DNA from: a virus
Strand: one strand, 5' to 3'
DNA: 42,781 nt
Virus record (IMG/VR): IMGVR_UViG_3300030107_007093
Span: 1-42,781 of that record
In this document: in pieces, positions 15,653-24,284 of the stretch
Layout of the letters: each line of letters begins with the position of its first letter
Position numbering within the stretch: the first letter of the stretch is position 1
Notes under the pieces: model-generated
The model's database searches: none
What the model was told of the DNA's origin: nothing
What the model saw: only the letters and a program-made list of their open reading frames with translations
Program-made: the position numbers and the translations under genes

Positions 15653-17611
15653 ATGGCAATTGCACCAGTCAATAAGTTTATATCAGTTGCTGTTCCTGTA
15701 GCACCAGGAGAACAGAAATTATATGAAGTTCCTACAGGAACTTCTGCACTTGTGTTGTATGCACAGGTTTCTAATGTGGGTATAGGGCAAACGTATCCCC
15801 AGGTTACTTTCATTCAACGAAGAGAGACAAGAAGCACAGGAAATACAAGAGATATAAGAGTTATACAAGATGTTGAAATTCCACCAAATGATGCAGTAAT
15901 TTTAATAGATGGTAGATTAGTATTAGAAAAAACCCCATTAATAATAGATAGTTTATATATTAGTGGTATACAAACTGGAATAACAACAATTACGAATGTA
16001 GATTATAATGAACCTTCAGGAGTGGCAACAGTAACTACCATGACTCCTCATGGATTTAATTCTGGTAGTGAAGTCACCATGGCAGGTATTGCATTTACTT
16101 GCCCTAGTGGAACTGGTATTACTACCACTATATTTCCAGATCCTCAAAAATCTTATGTTGTTGATACGATAGTTGATGAACCTAGTGCTGGTTTGTCTAA
16201 AACCTTTACATCCGTAGTTGGAAGTGCAGTAGGATATAAACACACATATAATCCTGCTATACATGCATTTGTGAGAGCTAGAAAAGATGCAGTTACTTTA
16301 ACAGGAGGATCGAGTTATACTCCTACAGCTGCAGGTTATAATCCTTCTACAGGAATTGTAAGTTTTACTATTCCATGTCATGAAATGTTAGATTCGACTG
16401 CTACTAATCTTAAAGATGTTGGAGCTGGCACTACATATAATGCTAATGTTGGTATATTAACTGTTCATACCACTACGACTCATGGTTATGATAATGGTGA
16501 TTTAATTAGATTTGATGATGATGCACTAACTTTTACATGTGCGATGGATGGTAATACTGCAGAAAAGAAATATCCAAGGGCATCGGATCCAACTAGAGGT
16601 GTGTGGTTACCTATTTCTAATAAAACTGCAAGTACTTTTGAATTGGAGGTAGGAAAAAGTCCTTTTAATTATTTTGATATTCAAGCAGCTAATTATAGCC
16701 CTGCTTCAGGTATTATGACTGCTACCATAGGAACTCACCAGTTAAGAGCAGGAACAAGTATTAAATTGGCAAATAAATCTATTCGATTTAGATGTGCTCA
16801 AGATAATTTTGTAGGTATTCATACATATCCTCGACCTGCAGGTTATGGTGGAGCAAGTTCCAATGATCCTGCATATGATACAGCAGTTAATATTGAATCC
16901 GTTACTGATACAACTATTACATTAGATGTGGGAACATCCAGTTATACAGGTATTCATACCTTTGTTGCTGAAACTCCCATGTCAATTACAAATGCTGAAT
17001 ATAATCCTGTTTCAGGAATTATGACATGCACTGTTGCTGATCATGGTATGGATAATGGAAATGCTGTTAAGATCGCAAATGAATCTCTAACATTTAGTTG
17101 TGGATATTGTGGTAATATAGGAGTGTCTTCACAAAAATCTTATCCTAGAGCTAAGGATTATGCTAGTGAGAGATGGTTACCAATTTTTGATGTAACTTCA
17201 AATACATTTAAAGTTCAAGTTTTAGAAACAATTCCTTCTACTAATACAGATTATCATTATTTTGAATCTGCAACTGCTGAAAATCTTACGAGAGGTGTTG
17301 TGGTCTCTGGAGGTTCTTATGAACATACATGGGTCAGTGCAGTTTCAGGAGGTATGAAACATTCTAATAAGACTATAGATATTGCTCAAGATTCATTAAT
17401 ATTTACATGTAGTTTAGATAATTTTATGACGGAACATAGTTATCCAAGAGCAACTGATCCTGTGATTGCTGTAAGTAGTGGAACTACTGCTATTACGAGA
17501 GCAGATTACAATACTGTAGCTGCATATGTGGGAACAACAAACGCTGGTGGATTGGTCGGACCATTACAGATGGAATTTCTTGCTAGTATTCTAGAGAATA
17601 GTAATGCCTAA
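15653..17611 (+). CDS. Repeat-bearing virion protein (HG...FTC...YPRA repeats)
   Basis: This 652-aa protein has a unique N-terminal ~110 residues (a beta-rich fold with VAVPVAPGEQKLYEVPTGTS and LIDGRLVLEKTPL) that may anchor it to the particle. Five imperfect copies follow of a unit with H-G/Q-x-x-x-x-G, then a strand ending F-T/S-C, then Y-P-R-A/P. They centre at about residues 132-150, 277-308, 362-394, 464-500 and 569-600, joined by linkers such as YNPVSGIMTCTV. The cysteine of each FTC is conserved. It begins 1 bp after the previous stop and overlaps the next gene by 8 bp. A structural, fibre-associated role is likely; no homologue is named. Confidence 0.75.
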   Translation: MAIAPVNKFISVAVPVAPGEQKLYEVPTGTSALVLYAQVSNVGIGQTYPQVTFIQRRETRSTGNTRDIRVIQDVEIPPNDAVILIDGRLVLEKTPLIIDSLYISGIQTGITTITNVDYNEPSGVATVTTMTPHGFNSGSEVTMAGIAFTCPSGTGITTTIFPDPQKSYVVDTIVDEPSAGLSKTFTSVVGSAVGYKHTYNPAIHAFVRARKDAVTLTGGSSYTPTAAGYNPSTGIVSFTIPCHEMLDSTATNLKDVGAGTTYNANVGILTVHTTTTHGYDNGDLIRFDDDALTFTCAMDGNTAEKKYPRASDPTRGVWLPISNKTASTFELEVGKSPFNYFDIQAANYSPASGIMTATIGTHQLRAGTSIKLANKSIRFRCAQDNFVGIHTYPRPAGYGGASSNDPAYDTAVNIESVTDTTITLDVGTSSYTGIHTFVAETPMSITNAEYNPVSGIMTCTVADHGMDNGNAVKIANESLTFSCGYCGNIGVSSQKSYPRAKDYASERWLPIFDVTSNTFKVQVLETIPSTNTDYHYFESATAENLTRGVVVSGGSYEHTWVSAVSGGMKHSNKTIDIAQDSLIFTCSLDNFMTEHSYPRATDPVIAVSSGTTAITRADYNTVAAYVGTTNAGGLVGPLQMEFLASILENSNA

Positions 17612-20600
17612 GTATCTCAGTGGAAGAGCTAAACTAGTTCCTCAAGACGCATTATCTCCTGATAGGTATCGTTATTTAGCTTTAGATCAAGCAGAACCAA
17701 ATCCAAGTAACCCTAGTACTTTAGGGATTGTCGATGGAGATAATAGTCCTGCTATACCTAGTGGAACACGATATCAACTAGTTACTGTTCATGGAGATAC
17801 TACGGGAAATAGGTATTGGATACCTGTTGGTGGTGGAATTATACCTGGTGCTATTAGTGTATATGACGATGGAGTTCTGGTAGGTACTGCTAATAGTATT
17901 ACACAATTAGATTTTGAAGGGAATGTAGTAACAGCAAGTGCACTTGCTCTTAATCCTAGAGCAACTCTTAATTTTAAACCACCTGGCAATGATTCTAATG
18001 TATTATTTAAAGAGTCTGATGATTTTGCCACATCTTCTAAATTGTTATTTAACAGTGGTGCGGGTATTCTTACCTCTACCAGTTTAAATATAGGTCTGGG
18101 TGGAACTAATTTTAGTGCGGTAGGTGTTGGTTCATCTGGAATGATTGGTATTGGAAGGGAAATACCATCACAAAATGTAGATATTAATGGTAATTTAAGA
18201 ATAACAGGAACTATATTTGATGGTGATAATAATGGAGGAAGCCTTGGTGATTTGTTAGTAAATGCTGGTGGATCTTCATTAGAATGGAAATCACCAGCAA
18301 ATGTGCAAGCAGGTGCAGGAGGAAAGATATCAGAAATCCAATATCATGATGATACTGGATTGGTAGATGGTGCTCCTAATTTTGTATGGGTAGAATCTAC
18401 ACAAAGAGTAGGTATTGGAAGCACACAACCTAACTCTTTATTAGATGTAGTAGGAATAGCTTCTTTTACTAATTTACAAGTAAGTGGGGTCACCACAACT
18501 TATGGAAGGTTAAGTGCTATTGGTTTAGTTACTGCTTATTCTGGGATTAGACTTCCATCTTTAACTGAGAATAGAATTCCTTACGTTGGCACAGGTAAAA
18601 CTTTAGCAGATAGTAGTAATTTACAGTATGATGGAGAATCTGTTTTAACTCTTCTTAATGCTAACATAACAGGTGTTACTACCTTGGGATCTGTTAGAAT
18701 AGAATCCAATACAATTGATACTGATAGTGGTAATTTAATATTAGATTCTGCTTCAGGAACGGTGCAGTCACAGGATATAGTCTTTATTAATAATGATACT
18801 GGTAGTATTAGCACAGATAGTGGTGCTTTACAGGTAAATGGTGGAGTAGGAATAAATGAGAATTTGAATGTCGGGGGTGCAGTTTCATTTGCAGGCCCTG
18901 CAGTAGGAGTAGCAGTTACCTTAGCATCTTCTGGTGGAATCACTACTACTGGTGGTGATTTATATGTTGGTGGAGATTTATTTGTTAAGGATGATCTTTT
19001 CTTAGAGGAAGGGAATTTTCAGAGACTTTTTGTAAATCCTGGTATTGCTACTTTTAAGGGAGATATTCAACTTCATGGAGTTTCGGGTGTAACCTCTGCT
19101 TATTGGGATCAATCTACTAATGCATTTCAGTTTATTGACGATACAAAAGCAATATTTGGTACTGGTGGAGATCTTGAGATATATTATACAGAAGGTGATG
19201 GATCTAATGGAGGTAGTGTATTTAAGCACTCTGGGGATCATGACATGCGATTCCAAGTGCCTTCTGGAAATCATGATATAGTATTTGAAACGACTGATGG
19301 TGATAATTTAGCAGTATATAATGCTAATGCTGGTATAGAACTTCACTGGAGAGGAAATAGTAATCCTGGAAAGAAATTTGAAACTACTGCAAGTGGCGTT
19401 ACGGTTGATGGTGGATTATATGTAAATGCTGGAGTTGGAACATTTGGAGATGATGTAAAGTTTAAAGGTGCAGCGTATGATTTATTATGGGATAAGAGTA
19501 ACAATGCATTAGAATTTGCTGATGAGACCAAAGTTACCTTTGGTAGTAAAACAAACGGCGATTTACAAATATATCATACTAATGATCTTGCGGGTCAAAC
19601 TGATTCTAATGGAACTTCGATTGTTGATGATTATACTACATATATCCACGAGCGTGGAGAGGGAGGTATAGTATTTAAGACTAATGGTAGTGATGGAGAA
19701 GGAGCATATCAATTCTTTGATGATGATTGGAGACCACTATTAAAAATGTATAGTGGTAATAAGGCAAGAACTGCATTATACCATACTGGTATAGAAAGAT
19801 TAATTACTACTGAGCAGGGTATTGAGGTAACGGCTTTAAATGTAACTGGAGTTTCTACATTTCTGGGAGAATTTCATGATAAAGATGGAGATGTAGGAGG
19901 CGATGGTGATTTCTTAACGGCAAATTCATCAGGACTTGCCGTCTGGAGAAGTACAAGTGAATTAACAATAGAAAATGCTAGAAATGTTGGGATTGGATCT
20001 ACTACTGAAACTAAAGTTTATTATCCTACCTTTGTAGAGGAAATTCATCTTCCTACTAATAGAGAAACTGAACCTCTTTTTGTTGATGTAGGATTAACAT
20101 ATTCATATAATGCTACTACAAAGGTTGGTACGGTCGGTATTGGAACTTCTGCACCTAGAGAAGTATTAGATGTTGTAGGAACTACCACTACTGGGCAATT
20201 AATTGTAGCAGGTGTTTCTACTTTTGCAGGTATAACCACAGTAATCGGGAATACTTTATTTACTAAACAATTAAGTGTATCAGGAATCTCTACATTTAAC
20301 AATGATACTTTTGTAGAAGGAACAACTGATACTAATCAGTTAAATGTATCTGGTGTATCAACATTTACTGGAATAGGTACTTTTGTTAGTGATCTTTATG
20401 TTGGTGGTGATTTATATGTGAAGGATGATTTATCTATTGATGAATTGACTACCAAAAATTTATATGTAAGTGGTATTTCTACTTTTGTAGGAGTTAGTAG
20501 TTTTATTGGAATCTCTAGTTTTACAGATGATGTATCTCTTAATAAAGGTCTTAAAGATTACTTAGGTAATTTTGGTGGTGATGGAGATCTTTTAGAATCG

Positions 20601-22133
20601 AGAGGTAATAAAATAAAATGGGTAGAGGCTTCTGATATAACAATTGAAAATGCTAACAAAGTTGGTGTTGGTAGTACTTCTCTGGGAATTAACTTTATAA
20701 CTTCTGTTAATGATGATAATGCACATAATGATAGACAAAACGAATATATTCATTCAAGTACTAATTTTGTTTATGATCCTCGCTATGGTGGTAAAGTCGG
20801 TATTGGAACTACTGCTCCCTCTGATACATTAAGTGTAAGTGGTATATCTTCATTTAATGGTGATGTATATTTAAATGGTATGGATGGTGATGGGGTAGGA
20901 ATTACTTCACTTAGTTGGATACAATCTACAAGTCAATTGAAGTTTGAGGATGATGCAGAAGCAATATTTGGTACTGGAAATGATTTAAGAATTTTTCATC
21001 AAGGTAGTAATAATGATAATTATATACAAGCAGTAAGTGGACATTTATTTCTTCAAGATGATGGTGATATCTATATTAGTAAGAGAGATGGTACTACTAT
21101 AAGTGCTAAATTTGATACTACTGCAGCTGTAGAATTATCATATAATGGAACCACACGTTTGACGACTACTAATGATGGTGTAAAAATTATTGGTGGATTA
21201 CAAGATTATACTAATGATGTAGGAGATAATTACCAAATACTACAATCAACAGGATCACAAATACTTTGGGTTGATCCTGATGCAGTAACAATAGGAGAAG
21301 CAACTCAAATTCGCACTGATCCAGAGACTGCGGATGGTGAGTATTATATAACTTTTGTTGGTTTTGATACTGCTGGAACTTATAAAAGTGTTTACACTGG
21401 TGCTGGAATAACCTTTAATCCAAGTAGTAGTGATCTATATGTTGCTGGTGATTTAAATATTGCTGGAGTCTTAACATATGAAGATGTAACCAATGTTGAT
21501 TCTATTGGAATTGTAACTGCGGGTAAGGGATTAAGAGTAACTACTGGTGGTATTGTCGTAACTGCTGGTGTCTCAACATTCGCTGGTGCTCTTGATATCA
21601 ATAATAATGTAGATGTTAGTGGTCTTTCTACATTTGCTGGAATTACAACTGTAAGTGGAACTACTTTATTTGCAAAGGATGTTAGTATATCTGGAGTTAC
21701 TACTCATAGTGGTAATGTTTTACCTAGTGTAGCTGATCAATATGATTTAGGTTCAACGGCTCAAAGATGGAATAATGTATATGCAAGAAATTTAGGAACA
21801 GGAGGTAACGGGGATCCTACCGAGACTATTGTTACTCGATCTGGAAACTTTAATGGTACTGATCAGGTCATTGATAGTGGTGTAGATTCATCTGTAGAAA
21901 TAATTGAATATACAATCTTCTTCTCATTGAATTCAGATGCGACTACAATTCAATCTGAAAAGGTGTTAATTATGTCGAATGGAACTACACCATATATTCA
22001 AGAGTATGCTCTTATGTACAATAATACAAGAATTGCTAATTTATCTACTGATATTAATGGTGGTAACACTAGATTATTAGGAACAAGTACGGAACAGGTA
22101 AATTATAAATTAGTAAGAAGATCAATGACTTAA
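17604..22133 (+). CDS. Long tail fibre protein with VSGVSTF and FGTGxDLxIYH repeats
   Basis: The 1509-aa product overlaps the preceding gene by 8 bp. After an N-terminal ~120-residue segment (YLSGRAKLVPQDALSPDRYRY) it is built of fibre repeats: many V-S/T-G-V/I-S-T-F units and at least three larger units of the type FIDDTKAIFGTGGDLEIYY ... IELHWRGN ... FETTASGVTV. Near 1380 it has YDLGSTAQRWNNVYARNL, then a distinct C-terminal ~115-residue domain ending in NYKLVRRS. This layout (anchor, shaft repeats, distinct tip) is typical of marine T4-like long fibres. The tip likely bears specificity or trimerisation, but no receptor can be predicted. Confidence 0.8.
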   Translation: MPKYLSGRAKLVPQDALSPDRYRYLALDQAEPNPSNPSTLGIVDGDNSPAIPSGTRYQLVTVHGDTTGNRYWIPVGGGIIPGAISVYDDGVLVGTANSITQLDFEGNVVTASALALNPRATLNFKPPGNDSNVLFKESDDFATSSKLLFNSGAGILTSTSLNIGLGGTNFSAVGVGSSGMIGIGREIPSQNVDINGNLRITGTIFDGDNNGGSLGDLLVNAGGSSLEWKSPANVQAGAGGKISEIQYHDDTGLVDGAPNFVWVESTQRVGIGSTQPNSLLDVVGIASFTNLQVSGVTTTYGRLSAIGLVTAYSGIRLPSLTENRIPYVGTGKTLADSSNLQYDGESVLTLLNANITGVTTLGSVRIESNTIDTDSGNLILDSASGTVQSQDIVFINNDTGSISTDSGALQVNGGVGINENLNVGGAVSFAGPAVGVAVTLASSGGITTTGGDLYVGGDLFVKDDLFLEEGNFQRLFVNPGIATFKGDIQLHGVSGVTSAYWDQSTNAFQFIDDTKAIFGTGGDLEIYYTEGDGSNGGSVFKHSGDHDMRFQVPSGNHDIVFETTDGDNLAVYNANAGIELHWRGNSNPGKKFETTASGVTVDGGLYVNAGVGTFGDDVKFKGAAYDLLWDKSNNALEFADETKVTFGSKTNGDLQIYHTNDLAGQTDSNGTSIVDDYTTYIHERGEGGIVFKTNGSDGEGAYQFFDDDWRPLLKMYSGNKARTALYHTGIERLITTEQGIEVTALNVTGVSTFLGEFHDKDGDVGGDGDFLTANSSGLAVWRSTSELTIENARNVGIGSTTETKVYYPTFVEEIHLPTNRETEPLFVDVGLTYSYNATTKVGTVGIGTSAPREVLDVVGTTTTGQLIVAGVSTFAGITTVIGNTLFTKQLSVSGISTFNNDTFVEGTTDTNQLNVSGVSTFTGIGTFVSDLYVGGDLYVKDDLSIDELTTKNLYVSGISTFVGVSSFIGISSFTDDVSLNKGLKDYLGNFGGDGDLLESRGNKIKWVEASDITIENANKVGVGSTSLGINFITSVNDDNAHNDRQNEYIHSSTNFVYDPRYGGKVGIGTTAPSDTLSVSGISSFNGDVYLNGMDGDGVGITSLSWIQSTSQLKFEDDAEAIFGTGNDLRIFHQGSNNDNYIQAVSGHLFLQDDGDIYISKRDGTTISAKFDTTAAVELSYNGTTRLTTTNDGVKIIGGLQDYTNDVGDNYQILQSTGSQILWVDPDAVTIGEATQIRTDPETADGEYYITFVGFDTAGTYKSVYTGAGITFNPSSSDLYVAGDLNIAGVLTYEDVTNVDSIGIVTAGKGLRVTTGGIVVTAGVSTFAGALDINNNVDVSGLSTFAGITTVSGTTLFAKDVSISGVTTHSGNVLPSVADQYDLGSTAQRWNNVYARNLGTGGNGDPTETIVTRSGNFNGTDQVIDSGVDSSVEIIEYTIFFSLNSDATTIQSEKVLIMSNGTTPYIQEYALMYNNTRIANLSTDINGGNTRLLGTSTEQVNYKLVRRSMT

Positions 22134-22161
22134 TGTTATGATTAAAAAACTTATATAACTC

Positions 22162-22169
22162 AATAAATA
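22162..22169 (+). promoter_or_regulatory. Late promoter box upstream of the collar-domain fibre
   Basis: AATAAATA, 6-7 of 8 with the late consensus, lies 14 nt before the ATG at 22184 in a very A-rich 50-bp gap. Confidence 0.4.
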
Positions 22170-22183
22170 ATAAAAAAAAGTAA

Positions 22184-23647
22184 ATGACCAATAAACCTTT
22201 CGGTGTAGAAGAATTACGTATAGTTGGATCTGCTGGAACTGGTCTTATAGAGAGTGTAGCTGATTTACATATCCGAGTAGGTGGTGGATGTACTGTAGGT
22301 ATTGGAACAAGTAATTTAAATATTCAAGATGGAACAGCAGACGTTAATAATGATTCTGTTTTAAATGCTGGTATCGTAACTGCAAACTCATATTATGGTA
22401 ATTTTAAAGGAACTATTGATCCTGTAACTTCTACAGTTAGTATTGGTACTAATATTGGTGATGTTTTCAGTGTTTCTAGTAATACAATTTCTGGTGATGA
22501 TCCTGGTGCAGATAGAATTATATTTTGGGATCATGGGGAGGCTGAATTAACTCATTTAAGTCTAGGAACAGGATTAGAAATAGATGGGACTCAACTTTCT
22601 GCCAATAGTGATGCTGGTAAGACTTATACTTTAGCGGCTTTAGATTCACATCCAAATACTACGTTGAGGTTGAGTGACACAGTTACGGATGATGATGTTC
22701 TCATAACAGCAGGAACTAATGTTAGTTTTGCTGATACAACTGCATCTGGATTCACTATTAATGTTGCTACTGGTGCTGGTAAAACTTATACTTTAGAAGC
22801 TGTAGATGCAGCTCCTAATGCTACATTGAGATTGAGTGACACAATTGTGGATGATGACGTAACAATAACAGCAGGAACTAATGTTAGTTTTGCCGCTACT
22901 AGTGCTTCTGGATTTACTATTAATGTTGCTACTGGTGCTGGTATTACATTTAGTGCAATAGATGTAAAACAATATACTGATGTTCCATCTCCAAGAACTG
23001 AAAGATCATGCACCAATCCAATTGTAGTTAATGTTGATAGTGATACTGCCACTATTGGAATTGGCTCTACTAGTAATGCTTATGGTAATAAATTTATTCA
23101 GGAAGATGATCCTACAACTACTGATGGTGGTAGTTGGGATGTATGTGATGGTGATGTCTGGTATGATACTAGTGATTCTTCTGCTGGTACTGGTGGAACC
23201 ATACCAGTTGGTGGTATTATAATGTTTTCTGGAACTGAGACTGAACTTAATGCATTAACAAATTGGAATCTATGTGATGGTACTAATGGAACACCTAATT
23301 TAGCAGATAAGTTTGTTATTTGTGGTAATAACTGGGAGAATCATGATGGTACTGATAAGTGGGTAACAAGAGTTGAAACGGGTAGTGCACCAGGAACTGA
23401 AACGGGTGGTAGTAAAAATGCTGTACTGGCCTCTCACACTCATACTTATAGTCGTCGTCCTCAAGTTACTAAGAAAACATATGGTGATTCGGATCATGCC
23501 AGACCTTCAGATAGTGAACAAGATGCTACTACCACTAATACAGGTATTGATAATACTGGATCTGTAGTAACAGATGGCAGTGTTTCAGTAACAAATGCGA
23601 ACCTACCACCATACTTTGCCTTGGCATATATTATGAGAATCTCATGA
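22184..23647 (+). CDS. Short tail fibre with C-terminal tail-collar domain
   Basis: The 487-aa protein begins with NKPFGVEELRIVGSAGTG, an N-terminus common in marine T4-like fibres. Residues about 145-252 hold two tandem 54-aa repeats (GKTYTL...LRLSDT...DDDV...ITAGTNVSF). From about 337 a phage tail-collar-like domain follows: IPVGGIIMFSGTET, WNLCDGTNGTPNLADKFVICG, SHTHTYS (H418, H420) and the final NLPPYFALAYIMRI. In T4 gp12 and gp37 H-x-H residues bind iron along the tip, so this tip may do the same. Its stop overlaps that of the convergent oxygenase gene by 6 bp. Confidence 0.85.
   Translation: MTNKPFGVEELRIVGSAGTGLIESVADLHIRVGGGCTVGIGTSNLNIQDGTADVNNDSVLNAGIVTANSYYGNFKGTIDPVTSTVSIGTNIGDVFSVSSNTISGDDPGADRIIFWDHGEAELTHLSLGTGLEIDGTQLSANSDAGKTYTLAALDSHPNTTLRLSDTVTDDDVLITAGTNVSFADTTASGFTINVATGAGKTYTLEAVDAAPNATLRLSDTIVDDDVTITAGTNVSFAATSASGFTINVATGAGITFSAIDVKQYTDVPSPRTERSCTNPIVVNVDSDTATIGIGSTSNAYGNKFIQEDDPTTTDGGSWDVCDGDVWYDTSDSSAGTGGTIPVGGIIMFSGTETELNALTNWNLCDGTNGTPNLADKFVICGNNWENHDGTDKWVTRVETGSAPGTETGGSKNAVLASHTHTYSRRPQVTKKTYGDSDHARPSDSEQDATTTNTGIDNTGSVVTDGSVSVTNANLPPYFALAYIMRIS
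22616..22939 (+). repeat. Two tandem 162-bp repeats inside the collar fibre gene
   Basis: Copy 1 (22616-22777) and copy 2 (22778-22939) encode 54 residues each with the same frame and length; differences are mostly single codons (for example AALDSHPNT versus EAVDAAPNA). They extend the fibre shaft. Confidence 0.85.
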
Positions 23648-23652
23648 TTTTT
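23633..23652 (+). terminator. Weak hairpin plus T-run between convergent genes
   Basis: ATGAG (23633-23637) pairs with CTCAT (23641-23645) around AAT and is followed by GATTTTT. It lies across the overlapping stops of the fibre and the oxygenase. The stem is short, so function is doubtful. Confidence 0.3.
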
Positions 23653-24226
23653 GTTCGTAGGTAGAAATAAATGATGTTATGATATATTTGTTACTATTCT
23701 TTGGAGAAATTCCTCTATGTGGGTAGGTCCATGAAGCAGGAAACAATATTAATTTACCAGCTTCTGGTTTTATTTTTTTACCACTAAATTTAAATTCAGT
23801 CTCTCCATCTTCGGTAACATCATTAAGATACCATATGAAGGCAATTTGTCTTACCCATCCGTTATCTACATGACTATCAACATGCCACTTAAAGTAATCT
23901 CCTGGTTCGTATTTTTTTACGGTATATCCATTATCCTTTAATTCATCACTCCAAAGAGATATAGTACTTTCTTTTTCTATCTTAGTAGCATATACTTCTA
24001 ATGCATCATTTGCAGATTTGAATAAAATTTCATCAAGGTCTTTCCATTCCTTTAGTGCAGTAATTGTAAGATCTAAAGATTTCTTTAATTCAGTTTGTAC
24101 TTTTCCTGAAGTTGTTATTCCTTCCCCCTTTCTATCATCCTTCTCAAATCTATTGATAATCTCTTCACATACATCTTTAGTAAGAGAATTTGGATCTATA
24201 TAGATTAAATCATTAAAAGTATTCAT
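23642..24226 (-). CDS. 2-oxoglutarate/Fe(II)-dependent oxygenase (prolyl-hydroxylase type)
   Basis: This 194-aa protein has the double-stranded beta-helix signature: H115-x-D117 in FKWHVDSH, GETEF at about 141-145, FPASWTYPHRG with distal H170, and K180 in NKYIITSF as the likely 2OG anchor. Family members hydroxylate protein residues or small molecules using O2 and 2-oxoglutarate. It is alone on the minus strand between two fibre genes, overlapping the collar fibre stop by 6 bp. Its promoter looks host-like (extended -10), unlike the late promoters of the fibres. The substrate is unknown: candidates are a fibre protein, a host protein or a surface sugar component. Confidence 0.85.
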   Translation of the reverse strand: MNTFNDLIYIDPNSLTKDVCEEIINRFEKDDRKGEGITTSGKVQTELKKSLDLTITALKEWKDLDEILFKSANDALEVYATKIEKESTISLWSDELKDNGYTVKKYEPGDYFKWHVDSHVDNGWVRQIAFIWYLNDVTEDGETEFKFSGKKIKPEAGKLILFPASWTYPHRGISPKNSNKYIITSFISTYEQKS

Positions 24227-24250
24227 TGAAAACTATACATTATATTATGT

Positions 24251-24259
24251 ATTATAGCA
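24251..24259 (-). promoter_or_regulatory. Extended -10 promoter for the minus-strand oxygenase
   Basis: The minus strand reads TGCTATAAT, a perfect extended -10, 24 nt upstream of the oxygenase start. The surrounding 13 bases TTATGCTATAATA are identical to those before the helicase gene at 37864-37876. It overlaps the plus-strand late box by two bases. Confidence 0.6.
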
Positions 24260-24265
24260 TAAATA
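24258..24265 (+). promoter_or_regulatory. Late promoter box upstream of the 979-aa fibre
   Basis: CATAAATA (7 of 8 with TATAAATA) lies 19 nt before the ATG at 24285. Confidence 0.55.
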
Positions 24266-24284
24266 TCTAAAAGATCTTCTAATT

